A stretch of DNA of 64,000 nt, from positions 1,885,001-1,949,000 of the forward strand of contig NC_060109.1 of the NCBI RefSeq assembly GCF_021155765.1, given 5' to 3'. The DNA comes from Diprion similis (Eukaryota; Arthropoda; Insecta; Hymenoptera; Diprionidae). Numbering within the stretch: position 1 is the first letter of the stretch; the number at the start of each line of letters is the position of its first letter. The notes beneath the pieces are model-generated. The model ran no database searches, was not told the DNA's origin, and worked only from the letters and a program-made list of their open reading frames with translations. Shown piece after piece: positions 22,566 through 33,167 of this stretch. Both the position numbers and the translations under genes were made by a program.

Positions 22566-24735
22566 AAAAATCAAAAATTGCAAATCCACGTTAATCCATT
22601 GAAGCCCAAAGGGAGACTAGCAGACATATTGAAAAACTGAATACCGAGGTGAAAGCATTTGGTCAAATCAAACATAATTTATTATGTTAAAAAAAAGTCT
22701 GTTCCAATTGTTTGAACGAGTGTTGCTTAAAAAATTTATTGAAGAATGCAATATCCGCAAAAACTGATAGTGATCATCGATTTTACAGAAAAAAATCATT
22801 TACAATTAATTCATTGGACAATTTTTTTGACAACTCAATTTGTTCTAAGGAATCAGAAAAAAAGATTGCAGACAATCTCACATAGCGAAAAACTGAAAAA
22901 TTGGATGAGATTCGTAATCAACGACCCCAAAAACCCCCGAACAACAAGTTTCAAGTGAATCCATCTCATTTCGAGAATTGCATCCGCCATATTGGAACCA
23001 CCATTTTGTTTTTCCACAATTTTCACTTCAGAATCGTAATCAGCGACCCCAATAACCCCCATGTACTATGTTTCAAATAGATTTAACTACGTTTTTGAGT
23101 TTCAATCAGCTTTTCGGGAATCCTGCATAGTCTCTCATCCCTTTTAGCAGCCATATGTGACAGATCAAACCTGTTGCCACCCTATATGGTTGACGATATT
23201 TTTAGGCACCTTATGTGATAGGTCTATCTTCAATGTTTGATGACCTATATTTACTTGTTATTTATAGATGTCACATATACATATTTTCGTGCTCTGATTT
23301 CGCTCAGTAGCGAAAAAGTAAGTAAATAAATGAGTATCACTGCGCACAAGTTATTAACGAGAAAACAACTGGTTCTTTGACCATTAATTTACAACTAAAT
23401 TGTGTGACTCTACAAAGGACGTGAACAATAATACTAAGTTTGGCAGGTTTGAGTCTGTCACAAACATAATTCACGAAGTAAATTGAAAATCGGTTTTAAT
23501 GTTCAGGATGCAGCAGAACTACTTGTCCGACGAATGAATCAGTCACTTCCGCGTCGAAATCTCCTGACCGAGCTATTAAGATTCCCAAAAGATCGCACAA
23601 GTGCGGAGCATGTGGCGTAGAATAATCAAAGACGAATCAATTAATAACATGTAATCATGATAAGACTCAAATTTTGTATTTGACTTTAAGGGCTCAACGT
23701 AAGGACCTGTCAGATGAAAAAATCAACTGTATCTGTGTCGATATCTGTTGTTAAGACCCATACAACTCCGAAGACAAATAAATGTCAAGGATGCGGCAGA
23801 AAAGGTACAATCAAATATGTAATAATTGCCGAGGCATAATTTGGGATATACATATATAATGAATTGGTTCGAAATTCCAGGACACAATATAAGGACGTGC
23901 CCATGGATGGGATCAGTACCTTTCTTGCCTCGATCTGCTACCACTGGCAATCGTACGGGATCTTACAGATGTGGACTGTGCGGAAGAGAAGGTATTACAG
24001 TGTAATATCAACGTACAGGTCATACGTAAGATCAATGTTTCACAAATTTGTTGATTCGCAGGTCACAAAAGTTCATCATGTTGGCGCAATTCTGTAACAC
24101 CAATACCTTCGGCAAATGACTCTCCCAGATGCAGCATCTGTGGCGGTACAGGTATCCCAGTCTCATTTTCAGATTTTCTATGACCATTGTTATCGTTGTG
24201 ATATTGATAGTAATTATTATGACAAGTCAAGACGGGGAAAGTTGATCTACTTTTACTTTTTTCTGCAAGGTCATAACAGTAGAACTTGCGGCCGTCACAA
24301 CACTTCGTCAGTGTCCGTTCACACACACTCGTACTCGGAGGTACTTTACTCATCGTCATGTTCAGCACCATCTTACTCCGATGGTGGTCATCATGGTTAT
24401 ACGTGTGGAAACTGCGGTGGTTCAGGTATGATTACCTCACCAATTACCTCATCTTCAAAAAATCAATCTTGTTCGTCCGATGCTGTATTGATTGAATGTT
24501 ACATTCCTTTCTAGGACATAATCAAAGAACGTGCTCAGGCTAATTCGCATCACAGGGCATTGATGTTTTATTTTAACTTCTGTAACTGTCAAGGGTAAAA
24601 GGATTAGTCTAGTTTTTTTTTCAATAGGTATACTTTCCTTTGTTGTTCTATCAAGCGTAATATAATATTACATTAAGTTGATTGTCTTTTTTCTAAGGGT
24701 CGTTATTTCTTTTTTTTTTACCCTTCAACATGTAA
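22566..24735 (+). repeat. Segmental duplication block with knuckle exons, proximal copy
   Basis: Corresponds to 31020-33165 in the distal copy with many point differences and small indels. It begins with noncoding DNA (AATTGCAAATCCACGTTAATCC landmark, here cut short) and contains the six degenerate knuckle exons. Confidence 0.85.
23507..24543 (+). pseudogene. Gag-less zinc-knuckle pseudogene (proximal copy of the second family member)
   Basis: Six knuckle exons align one-to-one with exons 4-9 of the intact distal gene: 23507-23622, 23691-23804, 23881-23991, 24062-24151, 24270-24425 and 24515-24543. The Gag-domain exon and exons 2-3 are missing. The first exon has lost its donor: four bases (GGTA) present at 32098-32101 are absent here. 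Its opening knuckle His is Cys, as in the distal copy. In the second exon the His of G-H-x4-C has become Leu, while the distal copy keeps His. Exons 3-6 still rebuild three complete knuckles and the final stop is retained. A short knuckle-only product from a later ATG cannot be excluded, but the pattern is that of decay. Confidence 0.78.
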
Positions 24736-25499
24736 CGGAAAATGGATTCATCAACTCACATCAGGTAACGTTAATGTATCTTTTAAGAACTATAAATATC
24801 GGGTGAAAAATAATAAATTTATGCTTATTCCTTTATTCGACTATTGTTGAATGTTTTCCTATCAAGTCTAGAACCATACCTTGAATTATCCCTTTCTCCC
24901 AGTGGTTACTGCTTGTGCTTATTATCTTCGACACGTAATGGAAAATCCAAATATTGACTCGCATCATCAAGAAGTTAATCTATTTTTAACAATTCCAACT
25001 ATAAAACTAAAACAATACGTTTACTTGTTTATTTCCTCCATGCAACCTTATGGTCATTGCTTGTTCTTGCTTCCTCAAATACCGAACAAAGATATGATTT
25101 TTTTCTGTTTGTCGAAAGGCAAATTTATGGATGACGTAATAGTCTATCTCAATATGTTACAATTGTTTTCCCAAAACTCTGCAATTGACACGGCAGCTTC
25201 TCCGGAAACTGTCCTGGAAATTTGCATGAGCCGTGCAAACATCCGTTTGGTTATAGTTTTTTGGTGAAAACGACGTAGAATAGAAAGAACTCGACACCCG
25301 ACCGAGCGTGGGAAGAGCGTGGCAATTGCACGCACGGGCCGAATAGGGAGATTTAGCAGTACATCCTACCCACTCGAGCGCTTAATTCTAAGTAGATCGT
25401 GCGCGCGCGCACCCGCTAGACCCCGTTATCGCATAGCGCGCCGCTATGCGGCTGGGTGCCCTCACGAGGTTCGAGCACGAACACATCGGAAAATGGTTA
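24736..25499. other. Segment absent from the distal duplicate; no gene seen
   Basis: About 1.1 kb here (to about 25838, including the MITE) has no counterpart in the distal copy. A GC-rich patch at 25250-25490 is unlike its surroundings. A 128-codon frame at 24881-25267 has no recognisable domain and is not called. Confidence 0.45.
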
Positions 25500-25872
25500 T
25501 TTATGTGGCATGCCCGTAAACCGCCTGTTTTTTGGCAAGGATAAAGATTTCAGGACTAGCCGAAGGCGAGCCGGAAGCGAGCCGAAAGCGAGTACTGAAA
25601 TTATCCGAGAGAAAAAACGGTTTACGGTCATGCCACATATAATATTTTTTACGGTATGGGCATTGAAAAGCAAAACGAAGAGTGAGGTTATGTCGCGATC
25701 TGTTCCACGAAGCTACTTTATTCGGCAGTTTAGGATGCGCACTTCGAACTGCGCATCAGAACTGCGGAATAAAAACTTTATTCCGCAACTTTGTTCGCTG
25801 CCGTATGAAGCGTCACTTTACTGAACGAAAACTACCACAAAAAGTGGACTTTTCAATGCCCATGTCGTAAAA
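25500..25872 (+). mobile_element. Composite double-foldback MITE, copy 2
   Basis: Same two-module structure as the element at 11994-12385, here in plus orientation. Its last 37 bases or so also survive at 33169-33205 in the distal duplicate. The insertion therefore predates the segmental duplication, and the distal copy later lost most of it. Confidence 0.82.
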
Positions 25873-28233
25873 ATGTAACTACAGGGAAATTCGATTCTAA
25901 CTACATTTTTAATTTGTAATTAAGAAAACAAAAATTATTCTCATTACATTTGGTATTTCTCATGAGGAGAAAAATCGATTCTAATTACATTTGTAATTTG
26001 CAATTAAGAGAAAATCGATATTAAATACGTTCGTAATTTTTGCTTGAAATTTTTATAATTACAAATTTAAAATTTAATTAGTATTTTTTCTTTTCATTAA
26101 TTGATTCGATAAAAGAAATTGCCGCTGGGTAGAGCAGTTAATAATATCCAGGCAAAGAAATTTTGTGCCTCAAAACAACTGAATGTTCAGTCACTGCGAA
26201 AAATTTTTGTAGCACCGAATTTCATCACTTGTTTCAACCATGCAACTCTTGACTCAACAAAATATGAATTGAAATTAACTTTCATTAACCATGCATGGAC
26301 TATATGAAAGTGATGTTGCGAGGAAAAACCATTTTGAAATTCAATATGAGATCGCTTTGACCAATGTGTCGATACAAACAACCAAAGAACGGTGATAATT
26401 TCCCATATTTTTATCTAGAACAAGAATCACGTTACTGATTAAGCGACTATAATTTTCTACTTTATTACTAAAAAATTTCCTCTTTTTATTCATAAAAATT
26501 GTATGAACATTTTGAAACGGGAAATCTTGTGTTCCAGCTTTAGCTTAACACAGATGTTCTTCAATGACTTGGAATAGACCTGAGGGTTGTTTTAATGAAA
26601 ATTTTTCCGAATGTATACATATATCAGGGTGGTCCTTATTTGGGGGTCAGAAATTTTTTTTTGGGACTCCCCCGGATGTGTTTCAAGTCGTAAAAAAAAT
26701 CTGTGTAAAGTTTTAAGCTTCTACGTCAACTGAAACACGTGCCTCTAAGCTCCTAATGTAATTTTTATAGCCAGTTACTTCGTTTTGTATGACTTTGTTG
26801 TAAATTGAGGAATCGATTTGAAACTTGGCAGAGCTGTTGCTTGTAATGATAGACACAAGCCCCGAAAATTTGAAAACTTCATAATTATTATGCCCTTATA
26901 TATAAGCCTAATAAAAAGTGATGCTATTAAGCTTACATAAAAAAGAATGATACATTATAAAATTGTGACAAAATTTTGAAATTTTCACGGTTTGTTCCTA
27001 TCATTATAAGCAAAAACTCTGCCAAGTTTCTAATCTCATCTGGAGGGTGAATCGATAAAAAAAATTTCCAACCAGCAAATAATAATAATAATAATAATAT
27101 ATAAATATTTATGAGTGATGAATTAAAATTTTTGACTTAAGCATCTGCCATTCCTGAAATCGATAGAATTTACATCCAATTCCAGAAACTGGAAAACGTT
27201 TAAAGGTTATTACTTATTGTTACAAAGGAATAGTTTGTAACAAAATACAAGCGGCATTGTTTTTGGTTAAATCACTGCTTCCTGATAATTCGCAAACGTC
27301 ATAGCTCGACGTGTGGCTCTCACAGCGAGAGTCGCGGCCTGTAATGAAAAAAAGCAATGAAAGATTAAAAGCATATCGTAACACTGGTCAAAAGTCATTT
27401 TGTTGCTTCTGATATTTGGCGTGTTTTTGAAAGATTTGACGCAGATGTAGTTTTTCGAAATTGGCTCTAGTTTTTTGTTTGTCGACATTTTCACATATGA
27501 TTAAGAAAAGCAATTTTTAGATGAAAAATTAGATTTCTTTTTCTGATATCCAAAGGTTATCAAAAAATATTCACCACTAGCTTTAATTCTACCCAAAAAC
27601 TTCATTTAGACAAAAGTGAAAAAGGTGTTGAAAATATAATATTTTGTTGTTCCCAAAAAGAAGTCACCACAGGTTTCGTGAAAAGGGTGGGTATTAGGGT
27701 GTTCCATAAAAAAAAATTGCTTTTCCAAACGCGCATAAAAATTCCAGTATACAATCTCAAATAGAACATCTAAGCCAAATTTGAGTTCTTAAAACTGATT
27801 TTTTCCATTTTTCATTCAAATAAAAGGTGGAAAAAATTTTTTCGATTTTTTTTCCTCCCTAACGGCTTGACTTATAAACTATCTAAATACAGATTCTCAC
27901 GGGAAATCACACGCTCCATAAATAAGTACTGAATCAAAATTTTCCTCACTTCAACCGATCGAGAGATTTTTTCCCATAAACATTAAGTCATGTCGAATAC
28001 GATACTACAATAACATAAAAACTTGAGCCAATCTAATACAATCATATACTCGCAAATTCTACATTCTCTGGTACCAGAATTCACATAAAAAATCAGTATA
28101 ACAAAAAGGTTTCTATCTTGTAAAGCTGTCGTAATCAAACGTGTTGACTTTGGGGATCTTTCTGGCTTAGATGCTCAAAAAAAGACTATTTTGAGGAATT
28201 TTTTATGAAAATACCATTATTGATATTAATATC
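25838..28233. repeat. Segmental duplication tail block, proximal copy
   Basis: Matches 33168-36018 across its length, except for an extra stretch of about 450 bp (33600-34065) in the distal copy. It includes an (AAT)n run near 27082-27100, mirrored at 34866-34880. Open frames within it are broken differently in the two copies, so I read it as noncoding. Confidence 0.85.
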
Positions 28234-28748
28234 AGGTTTCTCAAGTAGTCCCGGAGGATATTGCTAATGATGGATCACTTGGATCATCTTGTACGTCTTG
28301 TTTTCCGCACTTCTCGGCTACTCTTGGCCTCAAAACTTCGAACGAGTAGCCGAGAGAACGTGCAGAGTAAGCGTGCTGGCATGGCTGACATGTGCCGTTC
28401 TATTGCAAGTTCAATGAAATCAGACAGCCGTTCGTAGCATGCCAATAACTTTCCTGTACAAGCCGTGAGCTTCTCTTCTCGGTCAATAGCCTACGTCACC
28501 TCGCGCGTGGCAAGTTATCTTTATTTCTCAATGCACTTGAGGTGACACTGTACTCAGTCTCTTGATAAAAACTGGGTCGTCATACGCTCGCAAATTGCGG
28601 CATCGCGAGGATGTGAGACGGTCTTGATCGCGGGAGTTCCATCAAAAAGTTGACCAGAAAGTGCAAATCTACGAAGTGTTACCTTATTGTTGATAAGCAT
28701 AAGTTTCTGTTGTACATCGTAGCTTTACTCGAGTGACTTTCAGAATCA
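28234..28748 (+). promoter_or_regulatory. Probable promoter of the second Gag/zinc-knuckle gene
   Basis: Distal copy of the 515-bp block at 22050-22563. It ends at TCAGT (28746-28750), a good match to the arthropod initiator, about 97 bases before the ATG at 28844. No TATA box is seen at the right distance. The equivalent position in the proximal copy reads TCATT. Confidence 0.45.
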
Positions 28749-28843
28749 GTCGTAGCGATTAGTGACGCAGTTTATACGTTTAATCTGTAGTGTTCGTGGA
28801 TTCCCAAGAATAAGCTGTTACAGTTGTTATATCGAAGAGAAAA

Positions 28844-31800
28844 ATGGACGATTCGAGTGCGGTGGTCTTTGACGTATTAACCAAAAACAATTATAAAAGT
28901 TGGCGCATTAAAGCCGAGGCTTTGCTAAAAGTATTTAATCTTTGGTATTATGTCATAGAAAACAAAGAACCACCGAAGGACGTGAAATTGTGGATGAAAA
29001 AGGATAAACAAGCTAAATCTAAATTGATATTGCATATCAGCAAGTCATTGCTTCCGTTGGTCGATAATTGCGAAACTACGCGTGAAGTTTGGTCGAAGCT
29101 TGAGAATTTTTACGGCAATCAAGATGAAGAATTTGAAGCTTCAATTTATAGTTTTAAATCAAACGATAAGGATTCGATTATCAATGCCATTGTGGAGTGC
29201 GTCAAAGATTTCTTTAATGATATCAACGATTCATCCAAGAGAAAAATATCCGAAGATAAAAAATCACTCAGCACTACTTTTACCAATAATTTATTCTCGC
29301 GGTTGAAGAACATCAATCCTAAAAATTTTCTAGATGAGAAAATGATCGCGAATGCTGTCAGTGATTTTATCAATGGTATTGATCGATTATCCAAAACTGA
29401 GATTAAAAAACGAACGAACGAATTGAGCTGTAAACTCATTGATAACTTGAGAGAGTTGATTGATTTATGCAATGCATTGTTATTCAAGCATCACTCCGAT
29501 TACAAGAAAGTACCACACGGATTGCGCAATCAATATGGTAATAGAATATTCTGAATAGATGAATATATCATGATAACATTATGCTAGTAGTTTATTAATT
29601 GAGTTTTTCAGGATACAAGAATCCACTGCATCCATTGACGCATCTTCATACTCCACCATCTACTGTGACTTCTGAAACAAAGCGGAAGTGTACAATTTGT
29701 CGTAAAGAAGGTACTGAACTTATCAGTTAAACAAACAGTTTTGTCACAATAAATACAAAAATTGATTTTACCACTTAGGGCATAACCGTAGAACGTGCTC
29801 GCTGAACAGACCGATCGTTCCCCAGCCGGACTTTGAAAGAGCCACCAGAGCTTTTAAAAGGTCGCATAACTCTGAAGCCTGTGATGACAGAGGTATAATA
29901 GCTATTTATGTGGCATGCCCGTAAACCGCCTGTTTTTTGGCAAGGATAAAGATTTCAGGACGAGCTGAAGGCGAGCCGGAAGCGAGCCGGAAGCGAGTAT
30001 TGAAATAATCCGAGCGAAAAAACGGTTTACGGGCATGCCACATACAATATTTTTTACGGTATGGGCATTGAAAAGCAAAACGAAGAGTGAGGTTATGTCG
30101 CGATCTGTTCGACGAAGCTACTTTATTCGGCAGTTTGGGATGCGCACTTCGAACTGCGCATCAAAACTGCGGAATAAAGACTTTATTCCGCAACTTTGTT
30201 CACTGCCGTATAAAGCGTCACTTTACGGAATGAAAACTGCCACAAAAAGTGGACTTTTCAATGCCTATGCCGTAAAAACAATTGAATTAATTGATCTTAG
30301 AATATTGTTACTTGACCGACACGCGCGTGGGTGGAATCGAGGGAGAAAGCGGGGGAAGGAGGTAAGACCCAGGCGTATTTTTTTTTTTCAACTATTAGGT
30401 ATAGGCCATCCAGGCGTGGTGTCCCACCCACCCAATCTTCTCCCCTCTACTCCCTCCTGAAGCGCTCAGCTTTGCCGAACAGCTGGCCATAATTCGAAAA
30501 ATGAAGTTTCATTTTTTGGATTTAGAATAAAGAGACGAATGGAGTAATGTTTAAAGAGTATAATGAAATATTTCATAAGGTATAATGAAATATTTCATAA
30601 GGATTAATGAAGTTTATCTGGCAAGTAGGAGCATGTACAAAAGAGACTTTCGCACAAGTAGCAACTCAATCGTTCGAACTCATATTCAAACGTCATATTA
30701 AAAAATTCGTAAAGTTGAAAGAAGAAAGTCGTAAAGTTGGTCTTTCTTAATTCTGCGAAATGCAGGTTTTAGGTTATAGGAAGTACTTTTATCATATGGG
30801 TAAAAAGTTGTAAGAGATACTCATGAATTAATAGCTGAAGAACGTCTAAAGTAGAAAATCATGAAACATTATGTTCGATCATTGTAGAAAAGTAGAGAAA
30901 AAGTTAAATGTTCGGCAGTGTTCCGCGACGGAACAAGTTTTGAATTGAAGTTTGCAGTATTATGTACAAAATTAGCAAGAATAAGCTGCCAACATGTGCC
31001 ACAGCGTTTTTAGTGCACGTTGGAATAAAAAAAATTGCAAATCCACGTTAATCCATTAAAGCCCATAGGGAGACTAGCAGACATAACGAAAAACTGAATG
31101 CCGAGATGAAAGCATTTGCTCAAATCAAATATAATTGATTATTATAAAAAAGTCTGTTTCCAATTGCTTGAACGATTTTTTATTGAAAAATTTGTTGAAG
31201 AATGCGATATTTGCAAAAATTGATGGTGATCAACGATTTGACAGAAAAAAAATCATTTACAATTTATTTATTGGACAATTTTTTTGCCAACCCAATTTGC
31301 TTTAAGGAATTAAACAAAAAGATTACAGGCCAGCCGATATAGCGATAAACTGAACAATTGGATGAGATTCGTAATCAGCGACCCCAAAGACCCCCGAATA
31401 ACAAGTTTCAAGTGAATTCACATCATTTTGAGAATTGCATCCGCCATATTGGATCCGCCATTTTGTTTTCCCACAATTTTGACTTCACATTCGCAATTTG
31501 CGACCCAATAACCCTCATGTACTACGTTTCAAACAGATTAAATTACGTTTTTGAGTTTCAATCAGCTTTTCGGGAATCCTGCATAGCCTTTCATCCTTTT
31601 TAGCAGCCATATGTGACAGATCAAACCTGCTGCCACCCTATGTGGTTGACAATCTCTTTAGTCACCTTATGTGATAGGTCTATCTTTAATGTTTGACGAC
31701 CTATATTTTATGTTATTCATCCATTTTACATATACATATTTTTATGCTCTAATTGTGGCCTTACGCGCTGAACATACGACAAAAGCGAAGAAGTGAGTAA

Positions 31801-33016
31801 ATAAATGAATGTCACTGCGCACAAGTTATTAACGCGAAAACAACTGGTTTTTTGACCATTAATTTACAACTAAATAATGTGACTCTACAAAAGACGTAAA
31901 CAATGATACTCAATTGGGCGGGTTTGAGTCTGTCACAAACATAATTCACGAAGTAAATTGAAAATTGGTTTTAATGTTCAGGATGCAGCAGAACTACTTG
32001 TCCACCGAATGTATCAGTCACTTCCGCGTCGAAATCTCCTGACCGAGCTATTAAGATTCCCAAAAGATCACAGAAATGCGGAGCATGTGGCGTAGAAGGT
32101 ATAATCGAAGACGAATCAACCAATAACATGTCATCACGATAAAACTCAAATTTTGTTTTTGACTTTAAGGGCACAACGTAAGGACTTGTCAGGCGAATAA
32201 ATCAACTATTTCTGTGTCGATACCTGTTGTTAAGACCCCTACAACTCCGAAGACAAATAAATGTCGAGAATGCGGCAGAAAAGGTACAATCAAACATGTA
32301 ATAATTGACGAGGCATAATTTACGATATACAATTATAATGAATTGGTTCGAAATTCCAGGACACAATATAAGGACGTGCCCACGGATGGGATCAGTACCT
32401 TCCTTGCCTCGACCTGCTACCACTGGCACTCGTACGGGATCTTACAGATGTGGGCTGTGCGGAGGAGAAGGTATTACAGTGTAATATCAACGTACAGGTC
32501 ATACGTGAGATCAATGTTACAAAAACCTTTTGATTGGCAGGTCACAAGAGTTCATCATGTTCGCGCAATTTTGTAACACCAATACCTTCGGCAAGAGCCT
32601 CTCCCAGATGCAGCACCTGTGGCAATACAGGTATCCTAGTCTCATTGTCAGATTTTTTTATAACCATTGTTATCGTTGTCATATTGATAGTAATTATTAT
32701 GACAAGTCAAGACGGGGAAAGTTGATCTACTTTTACTTTTTTTCTGCAAGGTCATAACAGTAGAACTTGCGGCCGTCACAGCACTTCGTCAGTGTCTGTT
32801 CACAAACCCGGGTACTCGAAAGTACTTTACTCACCGTCATGTTCAGCCCCATCTTACTCCGGTGGTGGTCATCGTGGTTATACGTGTGGGATCTGCGGTG
32901 GTTCAGGTACGAGTACCTCACAAATTACTTCGTTTTTCAAAAAATCAATCAGATGCTGTATTAATTGAATATTACTTTCGTTTCTAGGACATAATCGAAG
33001 AACGTGCTCAGACTAA
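28844..33016 (+). CDS. Second Gag-domain/zinc-knuckle protein (intact paralogue)
   Basis: Nine exons: 28844-29537, 29612-29710, 29779-29892, 31982-32098, 32170-32283, 32360-32470, 32541-32630, 32751-32906 and 32988-33016; 507 aa. Residues 8-90 hold the same copia-type Gag pattern as the gene at 14499: 'FDVLTKNNYKSW', 'AKSKLILHISKSLLP' and 'TREVWSKLE'. The 32-aa helical repeats fall at about residues 120-151 and 172-203. The acidic linker of the first gene is missing. Introns are all phase 1, and exon 2 is 99 bp in both genes, so the gene structure is ancestral. Seven knuckles are rebuilt by splicing, of which the second is dead (see findings). Exons 6, 8 and 9 correspond to the last exons of the first gene ('SYRCGLCGGEG', 'GHNRRTC' end). 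Intron 3 (2.1 kb) carries a MITE copy. Divergence of the seven exons from one another contrasts with the identical cassettes of the first gene. The function is unknown. Confidence 0.82.
29896..30280 (+). mobile_element. Composite double-foldback MITE, copy 3, in intron 3
   Basis: It begins just after the donor of exon 3 of the second Gag/zinc-knuckle gene (AATAGCTATTTATGTGGC, then the TGGCATGCCCG end) and closes with ATGCCTATGCCGTAAAAA. The proximal duplicate has no equivalent, because that region is missing there. Confidence 0.82.
30281..31019. other. Intronic DNA of the second Gag/zinc-knuckle gene, unique
   Basis: No repeat partner is seen in this window apart from a short internal duplication at about 30560-30603 (AATGAAATATTTCATAAGG twice). 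There is a polypyrimidine tract near 30380. No coding exon is recognised. Confidence 0.4.
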
Positions 33017-33165
33017 TTCGCATCACAGAGCATTGATGTTTTATCTCAACTTCTGTAACTGTCAAGGGTAAAAGAATTAGTCTAGTTTTTTTTTCAATAG
33101 GTATACTTTCCTTTGTTGTTCTATCAAGCGTAACATAATATGACAGTGAGTTGATTGTCTTTTTG
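31020..33165 (+). repeat. Segmental duplication block with knuckle exons, distal copy
   Basis: Counterpart of 22566-24735. The splice sites and knuckle His residues damaged in the proximal copy are intact here, except that the first knuckle exon of the block has Cys for His in both copies. Confidence 0.85.
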
Positions 33166-33167
33166 TC

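Noticed and set aside
24881-25267. 128-codon plus-strand frame
   Set aside because: No recognisable domain, poor codon character, and it lies in a segment lost from the duplicate without other signs of a gene.
25440-25500. tRNA-like B box (GGTTCGAGC)
   Set aside because: No matching A box, acceptor stem or anticodon arm can be folded around it.
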